Assembly: GCA_022266195.1 (NCBI GenBank)
Contig: WHVY01000004.1
Location: 5,907,501-5,971,500 of the forward strand
Direction: 5' to 3'
Source: Tetranychus cinnabarinus
Taxonomy: Eukaryota; Arthropoda; Arachnida; Trombidiformes; Tetranychidae
Length of the DNA stretch: 64,000 bases
In this document: piece by piece, positions 22,769 to 34,759 of the stretch
Layout of the letters: every line of letters starts with the position of its first letter
Numbering within the stretch: the first letter of the stretch is position 1
Program-made: the position numbers and the translations under genes
The notes under the pieces: model-generated
Databases searched by the model: none
What the model was told of the DNA's origin: nothing
Seen by the model: only the letters and a program-made list of their open reading frames with translations

Positions 22769-23707
22769 TTAAATGAGTTGAAGAGCTTGAAGATATTGTT
22801 GAGTAACAAAATCAGCAACTTCCTTTAGATGATTAAACAAAGCCTTGAGGTTACGAAGGTTGGTCGAGGTAGCTCTCAATAATTTTGGAACGGTCAAAGG
22901 TTGCTGTTGATGTTGGTGTAAAGGTAATGGTGATGGTGAAGGTGATGGTAGGTGATGATGATCATGATTGTGAATCATGTTGTTGCTTGTATTATTGTTA
23001 CTGTCATTGATATCATCAGAGTCAATCAAATAGTTAATCGGGACATCATTCAATATAGATGATCCACTGATTCCATTGCTTGTATCAAAATCAAAGTCGT
23101 CGTCAATCGAGTCAGATCCTCTGCTGCTCCAACCTGAGTCTAGGGAAATTTTTTGCTTTCGATCACTTCCTGTATTGGTTGTAACGGATGATGACGATGA
23201 TAGAGTTGGTGTTGATGATGGAGATGATGATGTTGTATCCGATACCTTTGATGATGGTCGGCAATAATCGGGATCAACAAAACCAACTTCAGAATCAATT
23301 GAAAACATAAGGAAAGAGCTGTCTATTGTCTTAGCCAACTCTTTGGCTTTAAGCTGGCTTAACCGACTCCCCTTATTGGCGCTGCTGAAGCTACTGTTGT
23401 CAACATCGTCAAAATCCACTTCAGTGAAATGACTTTTACACTTTTTAATTAAACAGTAAATTTCAAACAATTGTCGATAATTGCCCTTGGCCATTAATGT
23501 CGGAACCCATGTTACACCGTCCAAATTAATGTCTTTCAACAAAGTTGGAACAAGAACAGTTGATTCCATTGTGTTGACTGAATGTATAAAACCTTTGATG
23601 ACATCAAAGAAAGATCCAGTTATTGGACCAGATCTTAACATTTTTGTTGGATGTATGGGTTTCTGTGAAAGATAATAATCTAAATTGGCCATCATTCCAG
23701 AATACAT
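22769..23707 (-). CDS. Spot14/MID1IP1 family protein (THRSP-like regulator of lipogenesis), single exon
   Basis: 312 aa from ATG 23707 (further Met codons at residues 5 and 6). The N-terminal block [30 protein letters not shown] (about 31-60) matches the MID1IP1 segment [45 protein letters not shown] matches its YVLLKSIRNDI helix. The C-terminal helix [28 protein letters not shown] matches the family end. Between the second and third blocks lies an insertion of about 170 residues, rich in Ser, Asp, Asn, Pro and His, that makes the protein nearly twice the usual 150-185 aa. In vertebrates MID1IP1 promotes acetyl-CoA carboxylase polymerisation and fatty acid synthesis, and THRSP forms heterodimers with it; MID1IP1 also binds the MID1 microtubule protein. 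The Ser-rich region could be a phosphorylation target (inference). Confidence 0.85.
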   Translation of the reverse strand: [312 protein letters not shown]

Positions 23708-24199
23708 TGTTGATTTAAATTGTGTGATTTTGTGATGTAACGTAAGTAGCTTGACACAAATTCACTTATTATCAAATTGTCAACTCTTTAGTGTATTAGC
23801 TAACGTCTTTTTCACTTTTCCTTCCAGAAGATTCGCAAGTTTAAATCAAACCGTCAACATCATGCGACTGGAAAAGATTAACGCGTTGAAAGGTTGTCCA
23901 ATGGTCAATAATTAGTAACCGATGAAATCACAGTTGAAAGATACGTTTGTCAGCAATCGGACAGCCAAGGAACGACTGAGTAAATGGAAATCCGCAGAAG
24001 TCAAGTCCCTGGATTGGAAAGAACAAAGTTGTATAGATTAAAATAATTGTTTTTGGGGTCAACTGATTCAATATTGAAAACGATTAGCATCATGATATTC
24101 AACATCCTCATCAACATCAACTTTTTCATCACTGAAGCTTTTTGGTTTACTAAAGTTTGAAGCTGATTAAATGTAACCAAGGGATAAATGTTGATGACA

Positions 24200-24835
24200 C
24201 CTTACCACTTGTTTCTCTTTCTCTTTCATCATCATCGTCATCTTCATCTTCATCTTCTCCTTCAGCTGAATTACTACTTACCTGAGCTCACAGATAAATT
24301 GGTGACCAAGTTATCGAGAGATTTATCTCGATTTTCCCGATCAACAAAAACCACTTTCACTTTCGAGTTTACACTTAAACTATCACCAACAACATATCCA
24401 CTCTCTCAAAATTTTAACCACCCTCCCGCTCTCTTTTACTCCACTCTGTTGCCTTCATGCAGCTTCCTTGTTTCTTACTTTCCTTTCTTTCTTTCGATTA
24501 CTCCCTTTTTAACATTCTTTCCCGGTTTGTCGATGAAATGAAACATTTTCAGCTCAGTTTTTTTTCAAGCTCAGTAAGTTTCCTTTCTCTCTATCTCTCT
24601 ATCTCCTTCTCACTCTCGATTTTTTTCATCTTTCATCCTCCTACATTATCATGTATTCTCCCCTCCATCTTCAAGGCTGGAATTGCCATCTCTCTTTATT
24701 TTCTTTCTCACCTGTCTTACTTCCCATCATCAACAACAGTAACAACAACAACAACAACATTATATTTCTTCTTTTCTCACTCTTCTTCCTCACCGTCATC
24801 ATCCTCTTTTCCTTCGATTTACTTACCATAACCAA
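24200..24835. repeat. Pyrimidine-rich low-complexity tract (GA-rich on minus strand)
   Basis: A roughly 630 bp stretch dominated by C and T on the + strand, with CATCATCGTCATCTTCATC-type triplet runs near 24226-24262 and a CTCTCTATCTCTC run near 24584-24604. On the minus strand, the coding strand of the Spot14-like gene, this reads as GAGAG repeats 500-1100 bp upstream of the start codon. Confidence 0.6.
24730..24758 (+). repeat. (CAA)n microsatellite
   Basis: About nine imperfect copies of CAA/AAC with one interruption (CAGTAACAAC), inside the pyrimidine-rich tract. Confidence 0.7.
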
Positions 24836-26361
24836 AAAGCCTCCGGCCTCTTCTTTTTAAGGTCGATCATGACAAACAAATTTTGTAAATCAATGTACAC
24901 TGTCACAATTTAAATCTCAAATTATCACTTTCAATTGCCATCTCTTGAAAGTTCTCATTCACTCTGACATCATTCAATTACTGTTATACAGTTTTAAGAC
25001 TTATTTCTCAAAATAATTTCAAAGTTCGGTCAACACTGACTTTGAATGTAACATTTTACAAACAAGATATGGGTACGTGATTGAAGACAAAAACGACTTA
25101 TGGACTGGACTTAGATTGATTTCAAGGATAAAAGTGACACCAATAGTTGTTAAAGTTGTTGGGCTAACTTAGTGATAACCTCTTATAATCATGGAATGGA
25201 AAATATCATTTACAATTTTATAACAATTAGCATTATTTTTTTCCATTCTCATCAGCTTTAAAATTTTTAGGGAACTTTTTAACAAGGTTACAAACTCAAT
25301 GGTTTTATACTAATTCAGTAAAACCAATTATATAAATTACAGTATAATAGTTAGAATATGAAATTTCTAATTCTAATGTAACCGTATCATGTCACGTAAA
25401 TTAACCAGTGATCTATCAGCATTCAATTGTATTCAACAGCACTTTAACTTTAATCTTAAATCAATGTTTAATTTATTCAAAAAGCCCTCACTTTTTTTCA
25501 ACCAATCAGTTGACTTATTTTGATTTCCACTGTTTGTTGAAATGATAATTTTTCGTGTCACTGATTAACGTTATTGCTTTGACCCTTTCAATATGTATTA
25601 ATCAATTATACAATCTATGTTTAATTTAATTTCTTTGGACTTGTTAATTAACCCATTCATCCACTAAACTAAATGGAATCATTTTCAAATTAGTTGCTAT
25701 AATGATCAGGTATAATTGACACTTTTACATTTTTTTAACATTTGAACTTTGAGTTTTTTTCTTTCTCCCATTGCAATTATTGTTCATTTTGTTTGACATT
25801 TTTTTCATTTTTCAGGTTTCAATGGCTTCCAGTTGACAATTGTATGCCTTACCAATTATCCAATTAATCAAAGCCTAATGTGAAAGGATAAAGAATAGAT
25901 ATCAAGGAAAGATGGATAAGACGGTTTCAACTTGGTTTCACTGATCACTTCGAGTTAATTGATAAAAGTGGTATTCATTTTCCTGTTTGCTGAGTTATAA
26001 TAACTACACCACCACCAACAACAGCAATAACAAAAAAAACAGTCAACCGAGATTCAATATTGACTTTTTTTCCTGTTTAAATTTTGCTTTTTTCATCATA
26101 CATTCCTTCAAATCGCCTCTTATATTTATCGCCAGCGTGTTGTTGGTCACACACTCTAATGCAATTCAATGGATTTTAAGGTTTTTGGTGAAAATGATAA
26201 AATTTTCCTGCTCAGTAGAAAATTTTTCCTCCGCAACAGAAAATAATCAAAATTAACCTTCAATCTTACTCACTTACACTAATCATTCACTGAACTGCAA
26301 AAATATATACCTACTGTTGATCTTGTCGCTTGCAGCATTCAACGAGTCTAAAAAATAACGT

Positions 26362-26432
26362 CTATTCTATGATATCTGTCGATTATTTTAATCTTTGAAC
26401 ACAATTCAAGCTTTGTTACATGTGTTAATAAA
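26362..26432 (+). repeat. Dispersed repeat, copy 2
   Basis: Starts CTATTCTATGATATCTGTCG and keeps the same ordered blocks as 20253-20337 (TTTTAATCTTT, ACACAA, AAGCTTT, TTACATGTGTT). Same orientation, 6.1 kb away. Confidence 0.6.
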
Positions 26433-27544
26433 TATATTTTGTTTCTTTTGGGACAAAATTGTCTGTTGAAGCGCGTATTGAGATTTTTCATACAACTTAT
26501 AAATGATTAAAATTGATCAACTAAGCTTGTAATTTATACTTTTCAATGCCTTTTCATTACAATCCAAAGTAAAATCACTTTACTGTTCGATCTCATTTTA
26601 TGACCTTTCTCTTTATTTTTATCAGATGAAGTGATTTATGCTTTCTTTTCACTTTCTATTCTTTTTTAAATTTCGTAATTGTCCTGAAAACTGGTGAAAT
26701 CATTGTAATCATTTCATCTAAGAATCGTATTCGAAATCTGTTCACTCTAGAAGATTCAATAGTCCAAGAAGTGACTTGGATGAATTACTACAAAGTTCAT
26801 CCAGAGTGACTATCATTCAACAATCTTAAATTTTTAAATATTCAATCTTATTACATTGAGATTTCAGTATATTTAATACAAACATAAAGGCCATTTACGT
26901 TAACTTTAGATGGTTTGAAAAAATGAATTTCTTGTGAATCTTTTGCCATACTTTTTTGCTATTGAGAATTGACGAAAGGAAAATGAATGTTGAGTCGCTC
27001 AGTTATTTTCTGATAGCTTCAGTATTCAAATCTCGAAATAAAATTCATGTAAATGTTAGCAATTGCGAAATCAATCTGAATCAGTGGATCAAGCCAATCG
27101 AAAAGCATTTATAATGGAAAAGGTTGTTCTCATTCCACTTGATCTGATCATGTTATATGTAGTTAAGTTATTGATTAGTCAGTAGTGATTGCAACTGAAT
27201 TTTAAAATGTTCATTCTCCGTATCTCTTTTTGCTCCATGTAATCCAGAAATGTTCATTGTTGTACAAAAAAAACGCATTCCGTATTTCGAATCAGTATCA
27301 TTGTGATCAGGGAAAAACTTTTTCAATTATTCACGTTTTATGAAACATCGATTAATGAGTTATTTAAATCAATAAAATAATCAAAGATAAAAATAAAATA
27401 AATGTTTCACTGTGAATTAAGCGAGTTAACATATCTTGTGTAACAGTTTGTAATGATTATATGCTCCCTTTGGTTCATGTTTCATTCATTTTTTTAAAGT
27501 CAAAATTGTGACCTTTAGAGTTTATTCAATTCATTGATTGCCTC

Positions 27545-29559
27545 ATGTTTCGCCGGCCATTCCGTGTAATTAATGTGAAACCATTACTGGTAAGACAATT
27601 ATTTCACTCCTATTATCTATATTTCTAACAATTTATTCGTTTCAGAGGCCCACACGATCATGTAATCCTTATGAGAACAGGCTCTCCAGTACCGGTGCTC
27701 GGTAAGTCAACCTTCTCAACATTTTTTTCAACTGATTTCCCTGATTGCTTCATTATTTAGAAATTCTATTAATCTATTAATCAATTTACCATTTACTTGA
27801 ATTCAATACGTATAGGGGAGGTGGCCGAAAATTTTTGGTTAGTTTGGTTGGAGCTACAACTCTTGGTATTGGTGGTACCATTGCCTATGCAAGCTATGAC
27901 TCGGATTTTAGGAAACAGCTTAATCAAACTATTCCTTTTTCTGAGGACATTTTAACTCCACTGATTGGAGCACCAGATAGTAGCTCGAGTGTTCCAACCA
28001 AATCACCGCTTCCAGAAAAACCTGTCAATAGAAGCGATGAAAGCTTGATGAAGAAAAGACTAGATCGATCTAAAATCAAACTGGACCAAGAGGCTAGCAA
28101 GGCTATATCTTCGAATCCTTCCTCTTCTTCGTTGTCTCCTCAGACAGCATCAGTTCCACCACCGCCACTAGATATTCCCGAATCTGAAAAGAAATCTGTA
28201 AAAGTGGAAAAAACAGTTAAGCACGAGGACAAAAAGGAAGTCAAGACTTTAGAGCCTACTAAAATCGAAAAACCAGTTGCAGTCGTAGTCCCAACCTCGG
28301 TGAAAAATGAACCTACTGACAAAAAGTCATCTGTTACCATAGCATCTAAACTAGAGGTAAATAGTCTTGAACTGATAAAATGTTGAAAAGTGGTAAAGGT
28401 TTTAAATTGAAACTAAAATTTATTTTTTCGATTAGGACCAAAAAGCGGTAAAAAGTAATGTATCGCCAATGAAAGATACGAGCTCTGATATTTCTGACGA
28501 ATTCACATCAACGTTGGCACAACAGTACAGCAAAATTGAAGATCTTGAAGCAGATTTTGAACAGAAGGTTTGTTATTACCCATTTTTGCTCAATGATTTC
28601 AGCCACTAACAATCAATTTCTTCGTCTTTAGATTGATATGATTCGTGATGAATACGAACGAGAGCTAATGAAACAGCTCAAACGACAAGTTGCAGTATAT
28701 CTTGATCACTTGAATGATCAATTGGAGGTTCAACGAAATGAGATGGAGAGAATACAAAGATTAGCAGAAGAAGACAAAATTTTAGCCATTAAAGATAGAT
28801 TTTATTCCGAACTTAGTGGAGCTTTAAATAAATTGAATGAAATCGAAAATGTTCTTGCAGGTAAATTTTTAATTCATCTCTGTTTGTAAATTCGTCATTT
28901 TTTAAAACATTTTTCTTTATTTTTTTATCATAGTTCGTAAAAAGTTGGAGGAAGAAGAAATCGGAGCTAGGAAATTATGGCTTCTCTGTCAATCACTTAA
29001 AGACTCCCTAAAGTGTAATGGCCTCAAGGAGCCAACACCTGTAAAGGAAGAGATAAATTCAATGAAACAAACTGTTGAAGCTTTGTCGATTAAAAGCCCA
29101 ATGACAACATCAATTTTAAACAGCATACCGAACAATGTCATTGAAGAAGGAGTACATAATGAAGATAGTCTTATCGAAAGGTTTCACAAAGTAGACAAAC
29201 TTTGCAAACGTGTTGCCCTAATCGGAGACGATGGAGGATCTCTTTATCATTATTTTTTGTCTTACCTTCAATCTTTGTTGCTCATTGATTCTGTTAAAAT
29301 TCCTGAACAAGAATTAACTGGAACTGTTCAAGTTGATCCTACCCAATGGGATACTTTTGAAATTCTTGCTCGAGTGAAATATTGTCTTGGTCAACGTAAC
29401 ATTGAACAAGCCTTAAGATATGCCAATCAGTTGAAAGGAGCCCCACGCAAAGTTGCAAAGGACTGGATAATAGACACTCGAACCCATCTAGAAGTACGTC
29501 AAGCTACTGAATTGCTTCAAGCCTTAGCCGCAACTATCACAATTAGAGCTGTTAAATAA
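27545..29559 (+). CDS. IMMT: MICOS complex subunit MIC60 (mitofilin/IMMT), 6 exons
   Basis: Exons 27545-27589, 27646-27701, 27816-28356, 28436-28567, 28632-28860 and 28934-29559 join in frame to give 542 aa. The N-terminus is a basic presequence (MFRRPFRVINVKP). A glycine-rich GGGRKF turn then leads into a membrane helix (LVSLVGATTLGIGGTIAYA) and YDSDFRKQL, the mitofilin hallmark. A Ser/Pro/Lys-rich intermembrane linker follows, then a coiled coil (exons 4-6; YERELMKQLKRQVAVYLDHL) and the conserved C-terminal mitofilin domain (ARVKYCLGQRNIEQALRYANQL, GAPRKVAKDWI). MIC60 sits in the inner membrane and forms cristae junctions, contacting SAM and TOM at the outer membrane. The protein is shorter than human (758 aa) or fly (about 740 aa) forms, the loss lying in the linker and coiled coil. 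Confidence 0.93.
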
Positions 29560-29949
29560 TTTATTTAATTGTAATTTTAGATTTCAACAAATTACTATAA
29601 AATATATATCTGGTGGTTGATTGAGTGTCTGTAAGAAGCTCATGTAAACTAGTGTCAATTGAAGAAACAAAATTTACGTTAAAACTTAATTCTTATTTTA
29701 AATTATCGAGTTTACCTTTTTCTGTTGAGATATGAATTTTAATTGATTCCATAATTACCATCGCCTTTACCTGATTGTTGACTATAGTTGCTGAAACTTC
29801 AGTTGATTAAACTCAAAAAAGCTGAAATTCTAGGATAAAAATCAAATTGAATCGAGTCATTCAGATGAAATCACCACACTGATATGGTTGTCATTTTATT
29901 CTCAGTTAAAAAATAAAATGATTTTCGAATAAAGTGTTTAAATTAAGTT
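29560..29949. other. Short gap between convergent MIC60 and gustatory receptor
   Basis: 390 bp of AT-rich sequence containing both 3' ends. No AATAAA is seen close after the MIC60 stop; TATAAAATATA at about 29596 is the nearest candidate variant. Confidence 0.4.
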
Positions 29950-31355
29950 TTATTGATAATTTTTCTGCGATCCGGCTAAATTGGTCAGTAACAGCAAAAG
30001 TAACGATGCTAATTCAAGTAACGCCTAAAAATCAGAGAAAACATCAAAAGTATTACATAGCCGTCGAATAAAAATTATATTTCAATGTAATCTTACCAAA
30101 ATTAAATTATGAGTTGAATATTGTAATGAACCAAAGATGGTGAAAAAATGTCTATCAACAAAATGATCAATGAACATGAGAAGCGTCAATTTTGTTTTAG
30201 GTAAAGCAGATATGTAAAGTACTTTGTGAAGATTCCGTAACGCTCTGTTTATCTATTTAAATTTTGGGAGTAAGATAGATTTACAAATTATTAGCAAAAG
30301 TCTATATTGATTACCTTTGATTGTCCATGAATACCAATGAAGAATTGTAAATACTGAAAGAAGATGGAGTTGAAAATTCCGCAAATAAAGAGAGCAATTT
30401 TGTACATAATTGAAAATTGATTGAAAAAGAGTAAAAATATAACCATTCCTTGGGCTATAAAGCCATAACTAAAAATCAGAGTGTGTTTGATCTTATAAAA
30501 TTTATCACAAGCAATCAATTCTTGGTAATGGTCAGTCATATGAATTAACAATATTTTCAATTTTTGCTCATTTAATTGAATAGATGTAGCACAATGATTC
30601 AGTGAATCGGGTTCGTTTGAATTATTTTTGACTTCCATTGTCATGATTTTGATTAACTTGTCGTTCAAAAGCTCCAAGTAATCCAACCAAACGTGAACAA
30701 ATAAGCCATAAATAAGTACAAAATTAACTGAATAACTAACTATGGCAAAGCAACCCCAAGAGTGGGTAATCGCATTAATCATCATGGGTAATCTAAATTG
30801 TGATGGAGCTAAAAGAGTTGATGGAACATTAGCAAAAAGAAGAAAAGCCAATGTAATCAGATAACAGTTTAACTGGACTTGGCGATAGAAAGATTTGACA
30901 ATATTTGGATCGACACCAATTTTCTTGTAACGATTTGTGGCCAAGACTTGTCCAATTAGAAGCCAATTATGATCTCCTCGATCGCCAGAGTTTAAAATAA
31001 AGTGTAAGTGTTGAATGACACTACCCAAGCACCATATTGATAGGAGGATTGTCATTGTTTTGCGAGCTGAGCCTAAAATGAAACCAGGATCGCCAAGATA
31101 AAAATTGATTGGTGAAAAGGGTGGCAAAAAGTAGAGAATCCAGCATTTAATTACAACTGAAATCAGATTAATGAATGTAGCATAAGAAATAAATGCCATG
31201 AATCGAGATGGTTTGCTGGCTATGTAGTTAGAGTAAATTAATTGTGAGCTAAATAGCCGATCCATTGTAGGTAAATACTTTTCAATACGCTTCTTGCGAT
31301 AAAGCTTGAGAAATCTCGAAAGCGATACCATTTCAGAGTTAGTTTCGGCAATCAC
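29950..31355 (-). CDS. Gustatory receptor, 7-transmembrane, 3 exons
   Basis: Exons 30315-31355, 30097-30252 and 29950-30024 join in phase 0 to give 423 aa. The first exon gives six hydrophobic segments separated by charged loops (FMAFISYATFINLISVVIKC; ILLSIWCLGSVIQHLHFIL; YLITLAFLLFANVPSTLLA; FAIVSYSVNFVLIYGLFVHV; IFSYGFIAQGMVIFLLFF; IALFICGIFNSIFFQYLQFF). The second holds a cytoplasmic HKVLYISALPKTKLTLLMF loop followed by FFTIFGSLQYSTHNLIL, and the third a final hydrophobic LLELASLLLLLLTNLAG tail. A large first exon with two phase-0 introns near the 3' end is the classical arthropod gustatory receptor structure. The intracellular N-terminus is basic. Ligand unknown; these are chemosensory cation channels. 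An AATAAA overlaps the stop codon. Confidence in the family is good; the last exon is strongest by phase and hydrophobicity. Confidence 0.8.
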
Positions 31356-32338
31356 TTATTACAATTAATAAATTCACAATTTAAAATGATGATAAATCCA
31401 GGTGATTAGTATTATTGCTGTTGAATCACGTTAATATTAGACATCTAATTTGCTTACAACTCTGGGCCCAAGCAAACTGTTTTAGATTTTAGATTCTTAT
31501 ATTTTAACATGCATACAACTTTGATATGTTTTCACTAATTTGTTAATTTTTCATTTGATTCGTTATTCGCTTGATTCACCATATTTATCTCAGCTATTAA
31601 ATTGTGGCTCTTATAAAAATTGAGCTTGGAAATACTGTTTAAGCTCGATCACGAATAAGTCTAATTATCTTTAAATTATTGCACGATTCTTCGGAATACT
31701 TCATTTATTTTATTATTTGATATTTAATACAGTAAACACTACGTAAACAAATAGGTAAACCATATAGTAAACACTAGAAACCAAAAATTTCCTCTCATAA
31801 TGTCCAAATCGATTGAGTAAATTTGCAGAAAAAAAACATTAAAAAGGTCCAAGCTAAAGACGAAGAGATAACTCAACAATTTAAAAGACTGGATATAATT
31901 TTATTCAAAATTATTTAGACACAGAAATTAATGTGTATTAATATAATCATGCACATCAATATTTGATGGTCTTGCTGCTTAGAGTAAACAAAATTACAAA
32001 AACTTAATGTTAGCTCGAGGAGTTTCAAAGGCGACTTATTTACCAAAGCCAAGATAAAACATTGCACTTAACCTTTCCGATACACTGTCTACTAAATTAG
32101 AGATGCTCATGAAATGATCATGTTACCTTTATGTTTCTGTGCAATGAAAATAAAAAAGTATTCAATTTTTCGATTTTATTTCAATGAAATTCATTTTGAA
32201 TCATTATAAGTATAAAAGTATTGCAAAATCAGGGAACATTGAATACATTTGTGATTGTACTGTCTTTTTTCAATATAACCAAATTGTCTTTTAAAAATGC
32301 CATATTAAAAATGTAAATACATGTGAATTGAAGTAAGA
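31356..32338. other. Intergenic between gustatory receptor and RPIA
   Basis: About 980 bp, AT-rich. It should hold the receptor promoter and the RPIA 3' region. No feature recognised. Confidence 0.45.
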
Positions 32339-33569
32339 TCAAATTTTATGCACAGAACCATCTTTCTCGGCATAATAAACAACGTTTGCCATATTTATAA
32401 ATAATCCAGTATCAATAATACCAGGTATCATCATTAAAGATTGATTGATTTCATCCCAAGGCATCTGAGAATCCTCTTTAAATGTAAAGTCCCAATCTAG
32501 AATGAAATTTCCATTATCGGTTACTAAAGGTCCAGCTTTTGCTTTGGCCATTCTTAAATTAGCTTCTCCACCGAAAGTAAATTCAATCTTTCTCTTCACG
32601 ACAACATGAGATATTGGAGCTACTTCGATGGGTATTCCTTTTTTCCATTGATCACCCAACTGTCCACTTATTTTAGTGTAATCACATATGATTGCTAAGC
32701 TCTTGGATGCCGAGGCAACTATTTTTTCCTGCAAAAGACAGCCACCACCTCCTTTAATACAGTACTTTGTTGATCTTTCCACCTCATCGGCTCCATCGAT
32801 GGTCAAATCAAGCTCGGGACAAATTTCAAGATCATAGAGAGGCAAATTATGAGCCAAAATAAGTTGACGAGCCTGTCAAAAAAGAGAAATATCAAAGTTA
32901 GTAATTAAAACAATCCCATTTCAATATCAAATTATGTGTGTCTAGTCATTCGAATCAAAAATCTTTTTGATAATAAATTTCATGAAAATGTTAAAAAGGT
33001 TCCTTGAATTTTCAACATAAAATACCTTTTACCAGAAAGTAAACATTAAATATAAAATTTTTATCATAAGACCACAGCCACATAAGTAAATGTAAGAACG
33101 ATATCAATGTCACAATCATCTGATGTTCAAAAACACGGAAAAACAAACATGCTGTAACCATTCACGAGCATATGATCCAATCAGTTAGCTATTTAAGATA
33201 ATTTTTCCTCATTCTTGTGATTGAGACAGAGTAAATTTATATACAAATTTACCTGAAAAGATGTTGGTACACATTTGATCTTTAAATTTGACTGTGCCAC
33301 TTTTTCAGCAATCCTGGTCACTGCTGGAATAATTGTTGAACCACTTCCAATTCCTAGCACCATATTATCCTGTTAATCAGAGATGACAGTAAATAAATAA
33401 AAACGAAAACCAGAATAAAATATAAACAAAATACCTGCAATAAGTCATCAACAGCAGCGTAAGCCACAATCTTTTTAGCCTCATCGATGGGCACCATTTC
33501 TCGTGTTTTACTGCGTAAAGATGAAGGGGATAATTTTTTAGTAATCGCCTCAAACATTGTGGATAACAA
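32339..33569 (-). CDS. RPIA: Ribose-5-phosphate isomerase A, 3 exons
   Basis: Exons 33435-33569, 33253-33369 and 32339-32872 join in phase 0 to give 261 aa (a second in-frame ATG at 33557 would remove four residues). The enzyme interconverts ribose 5-phosphate and ribulose 5-phosphate in the non-oxidative pentose phosphate pathway in the cytosol. Motifs in order: EAKKIVAYAAVDD; GIGSGST, the phosphate-binding loop; CVPTSFQARQLI; LDLTIDGADEV with the catalytic acidic residue; KGGGGCLLQEKIVA; and the C-terminal IPGIIDTGLFINMANVVYYA. Length is normal for the cytosolic core enzyme. Introns are short (65-380 bp). It lies divergent to MPP-beta with 1.2 kb between starts. Confidence 0.96.
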
Positions 33570-34759
33570 GGTGTAAAATGGGTTTAAAAGAATTTAATTA
33601 AATTAACTTTGAAAAGGAATAAAAAAGGAAGGATAAAATGGAGGAAAAATAATGAGTCTACCGTTAGTATTGAAAAGACAACAGTAACCGGAAAAAGGTC
33701 GATTGATTCAAGAAGATAATTACTTTAAACTGACAATCAAAATTATACTTTTAAAAAACAATTAACCAATTCTTAACCAGTAAATATTAACAATAATAGT
33801 GTTGATAAAACATAACAAATGTCGAATTGAATATGTTTTCACTTCAAACAGACAGTCTCAGATTCCTTTCAGCCATTTAATCAAAGCTCTTTAGGTTTTT
33901 TTCATCTTCTTGTAATTGCCTTCTTCCCTGATCATTAATTTATCATTTTAATCTTAAATAATCAAATAAAAGCAATCAAATTGATCTAATCGTCCCTTTT
34001 TATCACATTTCAAAAATCTTTCTACATTTTCACGGTTCTTGTTATCTTGTGACTTTGACTATCTTAATTGCTTTCTTTCATACAACATGACCTTTTTTGA
34101 ACAAAGCTACAATTGCGAGAATTACAATAAACATAGAAAAGATTCAGAACAAGTCCATTGATAACAATTTACCAAAAAAATATCATGAGGTTAAGTTTCG
34201 TGCTTACCTTTCGACTCGGAAGCTACAAGTGGCTTTGCTTATTGAAACAATACAAATTCATATAATGATTAGGTGCATGTAATTAATGAAAAATAGCATT
34301 ATCCACGAACAGAATTAACCAAAGATTACAATTTCTATTGGTAATGTATTGTACTCTTTGGATTAAGTACTTCGATTAAACTTGAAATCTAACTTCATTG
34401 ACCTGTTTTGAGATCAATCCCGTTAACATGAACTGCTTTTTGATAATAAAACAAAATAGCAGGTGTTTATCTTCAACAGATTAATTGTTTGTCTAATTAA
34501 GTTTTGTTCCATCTCTCATTTCTGCATTCTGATTAAATCCTTTTCCCTATTTTTATTTTACGCAATTTGATCAATTATCAAACATTTTATTATTGGAAGA
34601 TTTGAAAATGGCGGTAGCTATTAATATCGATGTATCGATCTGTTGAAATTTTGTTTCACATTAAGTTGCCCTTGTTGAGTTATCCTGTATTCACCGAGTT
34701 TTTGTTTATTTGGGTCTGACCTTTTTTCTCGGTGATAAACTGTTAATTTAATAATCATC
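33570..34759. other. Divergent intergenic region between RPIA and MPP-beta
   Basis: 1.2 kb, AT-rich, with promoters for both genes. No TATA box near either start and no repeats noticed. A 186-base open frame at 34097 is unsupported. Confidence 0.45.

Larger units (their letters stand above)
23708..27544. other. Long divergent intergenic region between Spot14-like gene and MIC60
   Basis: 3.8 kb. It contains a pyrimidine-rich tract (24200-24835), an AAC microsatellite and the second dispersed repeat copy (26362-26432). Open frames here are low-complexity and lack support. Its length suggests an extended regulatory region for the Spot14-like gene. Confidence 0.45.

Noticed and set aside
24188..24860. 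Three overlapping plus-strand frames rich in Ser, Leu, Phe
   Set aside because: Translation of a pyrimidine-rich low-complexity tract.
25987..26256. 89-codon plus-strand frame
   Set aside because: Starts with CTG, low complexity, no domain.
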